Shown here: piece by piece, positions 21,289 to 36,300 of the stretch
Layout: every line of letters starts with the position of its first letter
Position numbering within the stretch: position 1 is the first letter of the stretch
Assembly: GCA_029378245.1 (NCBI GenBank)
Contig: JARKIF010000005.1
Coordinates: 2,480,001-2,544,000 of the forward strand
DNA: 64,000 nucleotides
Source of the DNA: Roridomyces roridus
Taxonomy: Eukaryota > Basidiomycota > Agaricomycetes > Agaricales > Mycenaceae
Reading direction: 5' to 3'
Position numbers and translations under genes: made by a program
Notes under the pieces: model-generated
What the model was told of the DNA's origin: nothing
What the model saw: the letters and a program-made list of their open reading frames with translations, nothing else
Database searches by the model: none

Positions 21289-21898
21289 TCCAGAGTTAGT
21301 TATTTGGGGGAAGTTCAGTGAAAGACTGGGAAGGGACCTTCGTGCTTTTAAATCTCGTGAATGGTCGGTTAAGTTTGAGCAGCTTGAGCATCCTAGGCGG
21401 CGCCAGTGATGCGCTTTCAGCTGAACGGAGTAAGTGTCGACGGGGTTGTGCAAAGCAAAAGAAAAAAAAGACGGACTTGAACGGACCTTGGACCAACTGT
21501 GAATTACGGAGTGGAACGGGAATGAGCCGCCGACTGGAATTCAACGGACTGGAACGGACTGATTCGGGTGGACGGACTTGACCGGATTGCTTTGCAAGAA
21601 TTGGCTTGGCTTGAACAACGGACTGGAACGGGCTTGAACAGGGAACAACTAATAGAATGATTAGCATGATTACTTCCCAATCGACTAACCGCTGTTCAAC
21701 ACAAGTTCAACAACAATTGAAAGGATTACTCACCTGTATGCTCAGTCAGCCACCAACGGCCCCGGCATGTTGGGATGTGCATTAGACGATACAATCGTCC
21801 GCTCGGCACCTCCATGATGTTTCCAGGTGCGTCGGAATATTGTGACTTAAAAGCTCAGCGAGAAAAATATCCCTTTCATAACGCACCCACCAAACACG
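21289..21898. promoter_or_regulatory. Bidirectional promoter region of the transposon
   Basis: This 610-bp gap separates the start codons of the divergent kinase and transposase genes, so it must drive both. Part of it (21471-21640) is a degenerate array of GGACTGGAACGG / GGACTTGAACGG words, which could be binding sites for the transposase or a regulator. Confidence 0.5.
21471..21640 (+). repeat. Degenerate GGACT(G/T)GAACGG word array
   Basis: The words GGACTTGAACGG, GGACTGGAACGG, GGACTTGACCGG and GGACTGGAACGGGC recur irregularly within 170 bp. They lie inside the divergent promoter of the transposon. The array is imperfect and has no fixed period. Confidence 0.6.
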
Positions 21899-23493
21899 AT
21901 GCCAAATCCTACTGGCAAAAATGGGCATCCATCTCAAGACCGTGAGTTTGCAATGACACATCTCCCAGTTGAATCCTGATAATTCCTTAGCTCCCGACGA
22001 TGAGAAGCTTCGGGAGGCCCTCCTCAAATATGCACGGCAGGGATTAAGTCGCGAGCACCAGATTTCGGCTTTGGCGTCCAATTTCAAGTATCATATTAGG
22101 TGTGTTCGATGTTCGCTACCGCTTTGGCTGTCTGATGATTTTTTTCTCAGACTAAGCTCTCTCCGCAAACTCAAAGAACGGCTCGGCATCAAAGCCAGTG
22201 TGCGCACGCAGAAGCTGTCCGTGGACCAGGTCAGACAAGCCGTTGTTGATGTGGTGGAGAGGGATCCCGCTCAGCTGCGTGGACCGGCATTCATCAAAGA
22301 CCAACTTCGTCTCAAAATGCTATTTGCTCCCCGGTGTGTTACTATCTTCTCCACAGCAATTCAGCTGAAAAATCCGCAAGTGATCTTATCCGCCAAATCA
22401 TGGTTGAACACTACCCCGGTGGCTTCGAAGTTCGCTTCCCTGGCCGCAAGAACCGTCGCGTAATTCGTGTTCCTCTGCGTGCGAGTGGTCCGTACTATGA
22501 AATTAGTAGTGATGGACATGAGAAACTCGCACCTGCTGCTCTCCGCATGGGTGGAGTGGGCTTTTCCATCTACGCATTCAAAGACAAATTCACCGATGCA
22601 CTGGTTTTCATCAAAGTTTTACCAGACATACGTAGCGCCGGGGCTGGGGGGCACATTTTCCTTGACTTTGTTGAGCACACCGGATGTGAGTACTTTAACT
22701 CAGATGTGTCTGACCGTTCACTCACAAAGCATTCCTTTTATCGCAGTCATTCCCATCCAACTGACGACGGATAAGGGTTCTGAGGTTGGATGGATCTATG
22801 CATTTATGGCGGCACTGAGGTATGTGGTCCATAATTTGCGGCACATCCGCTGACCCTCTTTTGTCAGAGAGATGTATGCCCCCGACATCGATCCAGCACT
22901 ATATCCATTCCATGTCCTGATCAAGAGTGTTCATAACACTGTAATTGAAGGATTTTGGCGGCACTTGAAGGAGAAGTTGGGTTTGAATTTGAAGGATTAT
23001 CTGTTGAGAGGCTGGGCGGAGCATCTGTTCAACCCTCATGATCCATTACACGAGTAAGTTTAATCAACTCAGCCTGCCCTGTGATTTGACTTACATTGGG
23101 TAATGTAGGCCTCTTTTCTATTGGATCTTTTCTCCTCTCATCCAGCGGGAACTGGATGATTTTGCCGACTGGTGGAACAATCATCGCGTTCGACACCAGC
23201 ACGACAAGATAATGCCGTCGGGGCATGTCCCATCGCACGCTATGGAGTATCCTGAACTGTTTGGGGCGCTTGACTGTCGAATCAAAGTCCCCCAGGTTGC
23301 AATTGATGCACTGCGGGATCAGATCAGTGGTGAGGAAGGTCCTAAATCACAGTTTCAAAGCTGGCCAGGCCTCACGGCAGAGTTTGATGTGTATGCATGC
23401 CGGGTTTATGAAGAGATTGGAGAACCCACTCTTACTATGGAAACAGGTTGGGATGTGTTTGTTAATATGACTGTTGCAATGACTGTGGCGTAG
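21899..23493 (+). CDS. Integrase-core DDE transposase
   Basis: Seven exons (21899-21941, 21991-22099, 22151-22333, 22381-22685, 22747-22819, 22868-23053, 23109-23493) give 427 residues. The N-terminal part (LREALLKYARQGLSREHQI, then LRKLKERLGI) looks like a helix-turn-helix DNA-binding region. The catalytic core is of the retroviral-integrase type: the first Asp in SSDGHEKL, the second in TTDKGSE, the Glu in HNTVIEGFWR, spaced as a D,D-35-E triad. Tryptophan-rich WWNNHRVRHQH follows. Similar proteins are annotated as integrase core domain proteins in many Agaricomycetes. It would cut and join the ends of the element. No frameshift is seen, so it is probably active or recently so. Confidence 0.88.
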
Positions 23494-23554
23494 CTAGAAT
23501 ACCATGTTCGATGCACTCATACCACATCACTTCCGTTGAGTTGGCCGAGTAGCC

Positions 23555-23672
23555 TCAATGATAACATCCCGGCTGCTGATAGATTGATGATTATCACGGT
23601 TATCTATCCGACAGGTTTGACATCTGACATCTCTCAACCTGGAAACGAACCTCAACCGTCTCGCTTACCGTA
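23555..23672 (-). repeat. Right terminal inverted repeat
   Basis: Reverse complement of 18452-18569 with about three substitutions. The outer end is ACCGTA at 23667-23672. Confidence 0.9.
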
Positions 23673-23678
23673 GACCAG
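23673..23678 (+). repeat. Right 6-bp target-site duplication (GACCAG)
   Basis: Exact repeat of 18446-18451. Removing the element plus one copy joins the left flank to GTTTTGAAG on the right, which would be the empty site. Confidence 0.85.
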
Positions 23679-23802
23679 GTTTTGAAGATTGATATCCAGG
23701 AACAAGCGGGGAGGAATCACACCAGTAATGAAAAATCGAAAATCATCGCCTTGTTCATTCATCTACTTTCTCCTAATACATGAATACTACTTTGTCGTAA
23801 AT

Positions 23803-24586
23803 TTACCCAGAGAAGCTGAGGCCATCAAGCTGGGCAGTGAACCGCGCAGCCGCGAGGATGGTGGCGTCCTGGAGGTTGTTGTTGGCGAACCCGCCAACGC
23901 ACTGGCTCTGGAAGCCAAGGAGGGTGGCGACGTCACAGTTGGGCTTGGCCGAACCGTGGCCGCATCCACCGTTACCGTTCGTCTGGGAGACGGCAGGTCC
24001 CGCGCATTTGCCGTTAAGGAACCCGCAGCAGCCCTGCTGGCACTCCGAGTCGGCGGCACAGACCTCGAAGACGGTCTTCTTGCTCGACTGGGCGACAGCG
24101 GGTGCAGCGGGCGGGGGAGGTGCGGCGGCAGAGCCAGAGCCAGCGTTGTTGCTCGACGCAGAGGACGGGGTGAAAGGGATGTTGTCCAACTGGGAGACGA
24201 AGAGGGCGGCAGATTGGACTGCGGGCGATCCAGAGTTGCTGCTGGTCGCACCCGGGGCGCAGTCGGACAGGCCGAGGGCGTGGGCGACGTCGCAGTTGGG
24301 CGCAGGGCTGCCGAAGCCGCAACCACCGTCACGGGTCTGCGCGACGGCGGGGCCGGCGCATTTGCCGGTGTTGAACGCGCAGCAGCCTTGCTGGCAGTCC
24401 GAGTCGACCGTGCAGGGACCAGTGACGAACTGGTTTCCGCGGCGCTGGCTGGCGTAACGGGAGGGGAGTTCGTGGGCCTGGACGCCGATGGCAACTGAGA
24501 GAGACAAAAGTCAGATAGGGATACTCGTCAATGGGAAAGAGATGCTCACCGAGAGTGAGGGCGACAAAAGTAGCAGTGAACTTCAT
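23803..24586 (-). CDS. Secreted Cys-rich protein with two repeat domains
   Basis: Two exons (24550-24586, 23803-24494) give 242 residues. The N-terminus (MKFTATFVALTLVAIGVQA) is a clear signal peptide. The mature protein has two copies of one Cys-rich module: C-x4-DSDCQQGCCAF-x-TGKCAGPAVAQ...GGCGFG and C-x3-DSECQQGCCGF-x-NGKCAGPAVSQ...GGCGHG, each ending in NCDVA and a further Cys. A Ser/Ala/Pro-rich linker with PPPP separates them. Modules of this type occur in small fungal secreted proteins related to biotrophy-associated effectors; whether it acts as an effector or a wall protein cannot be told. A TATATAA lies about 155 bp upstream. It is convergent with the gene beyond the transposon. Confidence 0.8.
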
Positions 24587-24741
24587 GATTATAGCGATTT
24601 AGTGTGGAGTGTCGGGTAAAGAAAGTAGTGTTTGAATGAAAAAGGACAACGCAGTTGCCTGAAAGAAGATGAAGATCGAAAAGAGGAGTGAGTGCGAAAA
24701 GGAAAGAAAAGCCTAAGGAATCTGGGCGAACGACCGAAGCC

Positions 24742-24748
24742 TTATATA
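24742..24748 (-). promoter_or_regulatory. TATA box of the secreted Cys-rich gene
   Basis: On the minus strand the sequence reads TATATAA, about 155 bp upstream of the ATG at 24586. It is well formed and correctly placed for a fungal secreted-protein gene. Confidence 0.5.
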
Positions 24749-24789
24749 GGCGGTTGTGGCTGTTACATGGATAAGCGAGTCTGATGGCC

Positions 24790-25661
24790 ATGAAACTGCA
24801 TCAAAAGACTCAGGTGCGTCGGATGGGCCGTCGGATGGGAGATCTCCAAGTGGTAGAATTAGGAGATACGCAAAACCCTAGCAACTGGCAATGAGGAGGC
24901 GAAACCGGATGAAATTGCGAGAGAATTCACCTTGCTGGTTTCGCAAAGGCTGTGGGGATGAGCACTAAGTTGCAGCAAATCTGTCGCGGCGTGCCCAGCC
25001 GCACTCCCTCGACAACAGAAGGTCCAAGAATGCCGCCCGACTAACGGCTAACAACGGTCCTCGTTGAAAGTATCGGCGTCCATCAGTCCGAAACATCACC
25101 ACCAGCTGAATAGAATTCTCCAGAGTCACTTTCAGGAGGTCCGGACCTAGTAGGTGATCGGATACCGTCGCCGTTGCTGTACAGACCCCGCGCGCACCAA
25201 GCTGCAAGGCGACCAGACACGTAGTATCCTGACCCTCGGGTCACCCGGCAAGACATCCAGAGGCCAACAACGGCCACAATGTCCGTTTCTCGTCGTGGTT
25301 TCAACTTTCCGCGACGTGCGGTGCCATAATTAAGAGATGCGTACCATCGAGTCCGGGAGCGAATTGTATTCTGAATTCAATGCGGGCTGGAGATCAACAG
25401 CAGTTGCATGGATGCCTAGTACCGGTTGCAGTGAGGGGTGCATTGCAGTTTCAAGTGCAGCAGATCATCGCCTGAGTTCAACGAGGAGATCCAGATGAAA
25501 TGAAAGCAGCCCAAATAAAGCCATAGATTTTCCCTTTGTGGACGCCAAGAGCAAGGAGGATCATGCAATCAACATTAGGTCCGAGTCACGAGGCCTGAAT
25601 CCTGCACACACGAATGGGAAAAATGAAGTATATTACATAGCAGTACATGTATCGATGATAT
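24790..25661. other. No supported gene
   Basis: About 870 bp between the Cys-rich protein's promoter and the 3' end of the oxygenase gene. Open frames are short and unrelated to any domain I know. Confidence 0.4.
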
Positions 25662-27022
25662 TCACGCCTTCGACGGCCCCGAATCAACCAAACGAGCATA
25701 CTTCTCCGGCAACCCATCCGGATAAAACTGAGGGAACAATTTCGGGTAGAATTTGTAGGCCACGAGTGGATGTGCTGTGAGCTTCATATTCAGGACGGAC
25801 TGCCCAGTTGTGAGGTAGTCGTTGGGTACGAAGGGGTCTGGTGGATGAATTAAGCATAAGTAGCTTGTTTGGGAGTACTAACGTACACTCTTTGGCGGTG
25901 TCCTCGCCATAGCGGAGCTGGCGCTCGCGTTTGAGGTCAATGATCTCCTGTGGGACTTTCGGGCGGCGTCAGTCCAGCGAAGGACGGAAAGGAGGAAGAT
26001 GAATGTGCTTACTGTCAAGTTTGACATCAACGATCCGCGTGTCCATCGAGACGCCCTGGAAGAATCCGACCGAGTGACGAGTACCAGTCGTCGGAGAGAG
26101 CACGCGATGCAGAGGGGCTTTCACAACGCCCTTGGTAATTTTTTCCAGGACTGCGGACGGAAGGTGAGGGAGAGTTGGGTGGGAGGAATAGGTGGGCGAC
26201 TGACCGTCTCCGACAAAGACAATGTACGTTCCGGGGATGGCGGTGGCTGGGAGCCATTCACCGGTGGGCATTTGGAGCTCCAGGCCAGGTTCGGGAGTCG
26301 CTTGGAGCAGCTGAAGAGTCGTATGTATAGTCAGTGAATGCCCTCACAAGCAATCAAGTGGCGACTAACGTAGGTGAGGAAGTTGGCATCAGTGTGGGGA
26401 TAGAAACCCTCCGTAGACGGTGGGCCCTGCGGGTAACGTAGAAGCTTGCACCGGAGCTGGCGATCCTCGATCTCGGGCTCGAACAGGTGTTCCAGACCCA
26501 TAGCTCCAAGCCCGAGCGCCTCGGCGACATATCGAGTGAAATTCAAGCTCAGGTCTTTGAGGTACTTGTAATACTCTCGCATCACGACGCGACCGCCAGG
26601 AAAGACCGACTCGTCTGGCCACTGGAAATTCGGATTAGTACAAGCTAGCAGTGAACAACAGGGGTCTGTACCGGGGTCGAGCCATGCAGCTTGTGGTACT
26701 CGGGACTGCCCTCCTTGGGGGTCGCGTTGTCAGCTCCGTAGTTGAATTGCTCTCGCGTGGGCTTCTCGATCGTGCCTCTGCGGACGTATCCGTTGAAGTG
26801 GGCCGTATAGTTGGTGTCGCAGGCCTCCTTGATATCAGATGGCAACGCAAAGAACTGGGCAGTAGCGTCCGTCATGTTTTTGACTAGGTCAGCCGGGACG
26901 GGGGCATTCTGGAGATAGAGGAATCCGTGTTCGATGAGAAGGGTTCGCAGTTGCGCGATAAAGGCGGCTCTGTCGCGGTCGACGAGTGAAGCATCTAGGA
27001 GGGGGAGGTCGGAATATGCCAT
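25662..27022 (-). CDS. 2-oxoglutarate/Fe(II) oxygenase, isopenicillin-N-synthase-like
   Basis: Six exons (26672-27022, 26370-26621, 26205-26310, 26013-26150, 25887-25955, 25662-25837) give 363 residues, normal for the family. The N-terminal DIOX_N part (LPLLDASL...LRTLLIEHGFLYLQN) is followed by the jelly-roll domain. The metal ligands are visible as HTDANFLTY (His and Asp) and the second His in KAPLHRV. The 2-oxoglutarate-binding Arg and Ser follow in GTRHSVGFF (RxS). Such enzymes hydroxylate, desaturate or ring-close small molecules in secondary metabolism or detoxification. It lies beside a small-molecule methyltransferase and an ABCC transporter. Confidence 0.88.
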
Positions 27023-27676
27023 GCTGATTTAGATGGGGCGGGTGGGCGATGCTCCCGAGAGTTATGAGCATAATCGGATGCCAATGAGTATTTTTGCGTT
27101 TGAAAATAATTCTCTCTTGAGTGTGAGAGGCCGGTTCACACTGTGGCCGCAGTGTATGGATACTATGTCATCGACCGTGAGAGCCGTGAGAGGTCCTGGG
27201 AGTTCTGCGAGCCGGTCGGCTTGCTATCCGTGGCCTCCGCTTGGCCATCGGACGCGGGCTCCAATTTCTCTGCGCGAGCTTCTGGATGACGTGGAGGCCC
27301 AATGCGCATCTTTGCATCTTAAAAAGCTTGGCGAAGCAAATTTCGGGGAGGTAATTTTGTTCGGACACCGAGTAGATTATGTATTGACTGAGCGCTTGGG
27401 GTTTTCTGGATTTCTTTCCGCGTTTTTGACGGTAGCCGCTTCGCCTACGGCCAAAAGGTGTCGGGATTTGGTACCCCGCAGTGAATGGGGAAAGACCATA
27501 ATCTCCCACTGAACGTGAGCCCAGATGTTGGCCCGTCGGGCATCGAGTGGCTAGGATGTGGCAAGTTGGGTTGATTTGATTGATCCGCAATCACTCCTCG
27601 TCTCAAATCAAACCACCATGACTGAGCACAAATATTCATACAAAAAACTCGGTCCATGATACAACTCTAGCAGTGT
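27023..27676. other. Intergenic, no gene seen
   Basis: The oxygenase promoter must lie here, to the right of its start. A plus-strand open frame at 27033-27512 is unlikely to be real: its composition is not protein-like and no introns or domains are apparent. Confidence 0.4.
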
Positions 27677-28638
27677 TTACAAGCGCTTCACAGACCAATA
27701 CAACATCCAAAAGTCGGTCTCATTGTTCAACACCTTGCCCGAGTTCTTCAACCACGCCTTGACCTCTACCTGTCCGGGCTTGAACACCTGCGTCGTCCAC
27801 ATCTCCTCCCAGCTCTCCGGCGTGTGGCAGAAGATCTGGTTGCTCCCTGAGGCGCGCATGAAACCCTTGGTAGGCTGACTGCCGTGGCAACCAAAGATCA
27901 TCGACCCGGCCTTGGGCGAGAGCAAGCCGGCGAATTTGCGTGCAATGAACAGCTGGTGCTCCTCGGAGAAGAGGTGGAAGAAAGAGCCGGTGTGGATCGC
28001 CGAGACGTAGCCGTGGAGAGGGTTGAACGAGGTGAGGGTGGAGAGAACGGGCGGCGGCGGAGGGGGGGCCTCGGTGAGCTGGGGGAGCAAATCGAGGAAC
28101 TCGGGGTCCAGGGCATCTCCCGGAATGAAGCTGCCCTTGAAGTCTCCCGTTGGGTTGCAGTACAGCTGGTTGCTGACATCCCAGAAACCACTACGCAAGT
28201 CCGAGGCGAGGATGTTCTGGGAGGGGAAGCCTGCTGCGGCGATGTTGCGCACGTCGTTGCCCACTGTAATAAGACGGTCAGCAAGGCACTTGGTTTCAAT
28301 GCGGGAACCTACAGCAACAGCCAAGCTCGATGAGGATGGCGTTAGGATCGTTCTTTCCAAGGTTGAGCACGTGCTCGTAGGCCTCGGGGTTCTTGGGCAT
28401 CTTCAGCCTACGCGCCGGTAAGCACATACAATCTGCATTCAAGCGAAACAACGTGCCTGATGAAGCCCAGGCGCTTGATGCACGGGTAGGGATAAACCTT
28501 GAGCGCCACATCGCGCATCTCGAAAATGTGCTTCTTCAGCGCATCGTCGTCGGTGATTCCGGTCGCGCCCTTCAGGAACGAGAGCTCGTGCTCGTCAAGG
28601 CGGTAAAAATCTTCAGTGTCGGTGTTGGTCACGGTCAT
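27677..28638 (-). CDS. SAM-dependent methyltransferase of the fungal AusD-like family
   Basis: Three exons (28457-28638, 28313-28407, 27677-28263) give 287 residues. The first intron is GC-AG: the only junction giving a continuous family-like sequence (FIRLKMPKNPEAYEHVL) starts with GC at 28456. Family features: ALKVYPYPCIKRLGFIRL, the SAM-binding glycine loop ILIELGCCLGNDVRNIAA, ILASDLRSGFWDV, and the late stretches MIFGCHGSQ and PESWEEMW. This family includes AusD-type methyltransferases of fungal meroterpenoid pathways. Substrate unknown. It is in the same orientation as the oxygenase, about 650 bp away. Confidence 0.85.
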
Positions 28639-29249
28639 GGCGAGTGGAAGTGAGGGAAACTGATACTTTACTTGGTGAGTATTTATGTGTTCCAATCGGC
28701 GGTACCCTCCACCGTGTTGGTCGGTGGATCTGGATATCGTCATTCTGACAATTCGTGTACTTTAAACTGGCCCACGATTCTACGCGGGATTTCATTTCCA
28801 ACCGAGAGCAAGCCAAACAAACGTAGAGAATTTTGTGAACTTTTCTCACTGTCCGAACGTCATCTCGACTTTGCGCCAACCGAGCAGTCGAGTTTAATTT
28901 TGACGATGACATGGTAATCGCCACTTTAGGCAAAAGGTCACATGTCTTTGCGCTCGCCTCCGACTTTCATCCCATGCACAGTAATTCTGTACTTCCGCAA
29001 GCGATGGGCAAGGAACACGGGTACCAGAACCGGGGTTTGCCACCTGTTTAAACTACACGGGCCTTTATTCATTCGCACGCCGCGCTCGTCTCCGATCCTA
29101 TTGGCACTTCTATTCCCATGGGGAATCTCTCCGTCGAATTATCGTGAACGCGGTTGGTGCATGTACGGTAGTCGACTCGCGTCCCGGAGATTGGTCAGGA
29201 ACGACGACGTAGGCGCGCGCGAATTTTTCTGGTCTCTCCACAGAACCTC
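28639..29249. promoter_or_regulatory. Divergent intergenic region of methyltransferase and ABCC transporter
   Basis: The two start codons are 611 bp apart and point away from each other, so this segment holds both promoters. No gene or clear TATA box is recognised. Confidence 0.4.
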
Positions 29250-35003
<5,754 letters not shown>

Positions 35004-35075
35004 ATGATTTCATGAATTTTACGATTAGTCAAGCGAACAAGAATAATACTCTGGTATCGAAGCAAAAGGAAGGCA

Positions 35076-35165
35076 ACTGGTCGCTATTCCACCTTGGTGG
35101 TAGCCGTCCGCATCAGCCAGTGGGGCAACTAGTCGCTGTTCCACTCTCGTGGCAGCCGTCCGCAT
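35076..35165 (+). repeat. Imperfect 38-bp direct repeat pair
   Basis: Copies lie at 35076-35113 and 35128-35165. They share ACT-GTCGCT-TTCCAC and GTGG-AGCCGTCCGCAT and differ at about seven positions. Confidence 0.75.
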
Positions 35166-35186
35166 CTCCGGTTGGTTCCTACTACC

Positions 35187-35302
35187 TGGCTAGCCCCATA
35201 ACACACCCTCACCCGACGAGGGGGAATAGGAGCTAGGCAGGGAGGAACGTGGCTAGCCCGATAATACACCCTCACCCGACGAGGGGAAATACAGACTAGG
35301 CA
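35187..35302 (+). repeat. Imperfect 53-bp direct repeat pair
   Basis: Copies lie at 35187-35239 and 35250-35302, both starting TGGCTAGCCC and ending CTAGGCA, with ACACCCTCACCCGACGAGGG in the middle. About 10 bp separate them. They may be the tail of a short interspersed element. Confidence 0.75.
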
Positions 35303-36300
35303 CTGCTCCAGCGTGAATCGAACTGATCACCGCCTCCAAAGAGGGGATCACAGTCGACGCACGACAGGAACCGCTCCTCCACAGAGGAGCGCGCAAACGA
35401 GTGAACGAACTTTGAGTAGTGCTGCTCTGGAGCGCAAGTCGATGTCTTCGTCCATTTTTAGTTTGCGTTTTGTGATATCTCCCGGCGTCGCTTTCCACTC
35501 TTGCGCTCCTTGGGTGCGGAGAACGCAGAAGACCGCGACTGCGCACGCGGCGGCGCATCGTGGCGGGTATACAGAATTTTATCGTGCAAGTCGAGATTGG
35601 GCGCCGTCGATGAGTGCGTCGCGAGCTGTCGCTAGGACCGGACACTGGACAGGATGAGTTCGGGCGGTTCGTGCTTTGCTGCTTTCACGCCTGTCGTTCC
35701 TCTCAGCGTGGCTTCGGTTGAGAGGAAACTTGAAGAGAGGGTTGTACTGTTACTTACCTGTTAAGAATCCATGCCACATCTTCGTCCCTCTTCGGATGCC
35801 TCGATCTGTGGGGCCTCCCTCTTCTTGCACGGCCAACTAGCTGAATGGGATTGCGAGAGATCCACTGCCGCGTTCTTGTGGCTGAGAAACGTTCTTGACA
35901 AAAAAAAACCGATTCTTGAGTTGACCGACAGTCTTTCAATATTTCTGGCGGATATGGCTCTCCTGGGTAGATCGAGTCCATCAGAGGCGTAATGGATGAA
36001 GGTTTCCAGCGGTACCGATGGCCAGAAGCCGCTGAACTTGCGCTGAACTTGCAAGTACGCCGTATGTACCGTGACGGTTCCAGACGGGGACGGACAACGG
36101 ACGGATCAAAATTTTCTGACGCGTCCTTCGCTCTCTCTCGCGACCAACTCGCGACGCGCCACAAGTACTTGCACAATTGCAAGGTCAACCTTACTTTCTT
36201 CAACCCTAGTTTCGGTCCGTTCTTGTGAGCTGAACTTGGATTATCGAAAGACTTTACGTGCAGACTAATAATACTCCCAGGAATTTTGTCGCTTGCTGCC

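Larger units (their letters stand above)
18452..23672. mobile_element. Complete DNA transposon with DDE transposase and alpha-kinase cargo
   Basis: The element is 5,221 bp, bounded by 118-bp terminal inverted repeats that differ at only about three positions, and flanked by a perfect 6-bp target duplication. Termini read TACGGT...ACCGTA. It holds two divergently transcribed spliced genes, an integrase-core (DDE) transposase on the plus strand and an alpha-type kinase on the minus strand, sharing a 610-bp central promoter region. Both reading frames are intact through every splice. The 6-bp duplication plus TAY...RTA ends fit what I recall of the eukaryotic IS3EU superfamily; I hold that class lightly. 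The low divergence between the repeats and intact genes suggest recent insertion. Confidence 0.85.
35004..36300. other. Intergenic with short tandem repeats
   Basis: No gene is supported. It holds two pairs of direct repeats (below) and, near its right end, pyrimidine-rich DNA ending in a 3' splice-site-like CCCAG shortly before the F-box start codon, suggesting that the F-box gene has a 5' untranslated exon. Confidence 0.45.

Noticed and set aside
23689..24498. 269-codon plus-strand open frame
   Set aside because: Lies opposite the secreted Cys-rich gene and is an antisense shadow of its GC-rich codons; the minus-strand product has a signal peptide and paired Cys modules.
27033..27512. 159-codon plus-strand frame
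   Set aside because: No domain, no conserved composition, overlaps the oxygenase promoter.
35290..35370. tRNA-like box B (GTTCGATTC) on the minus strand
   Set aside because: The T-loop bases fit but the T stem does not pair, and no A box or cloverleaf can be formed. At best a degenerate SINE.
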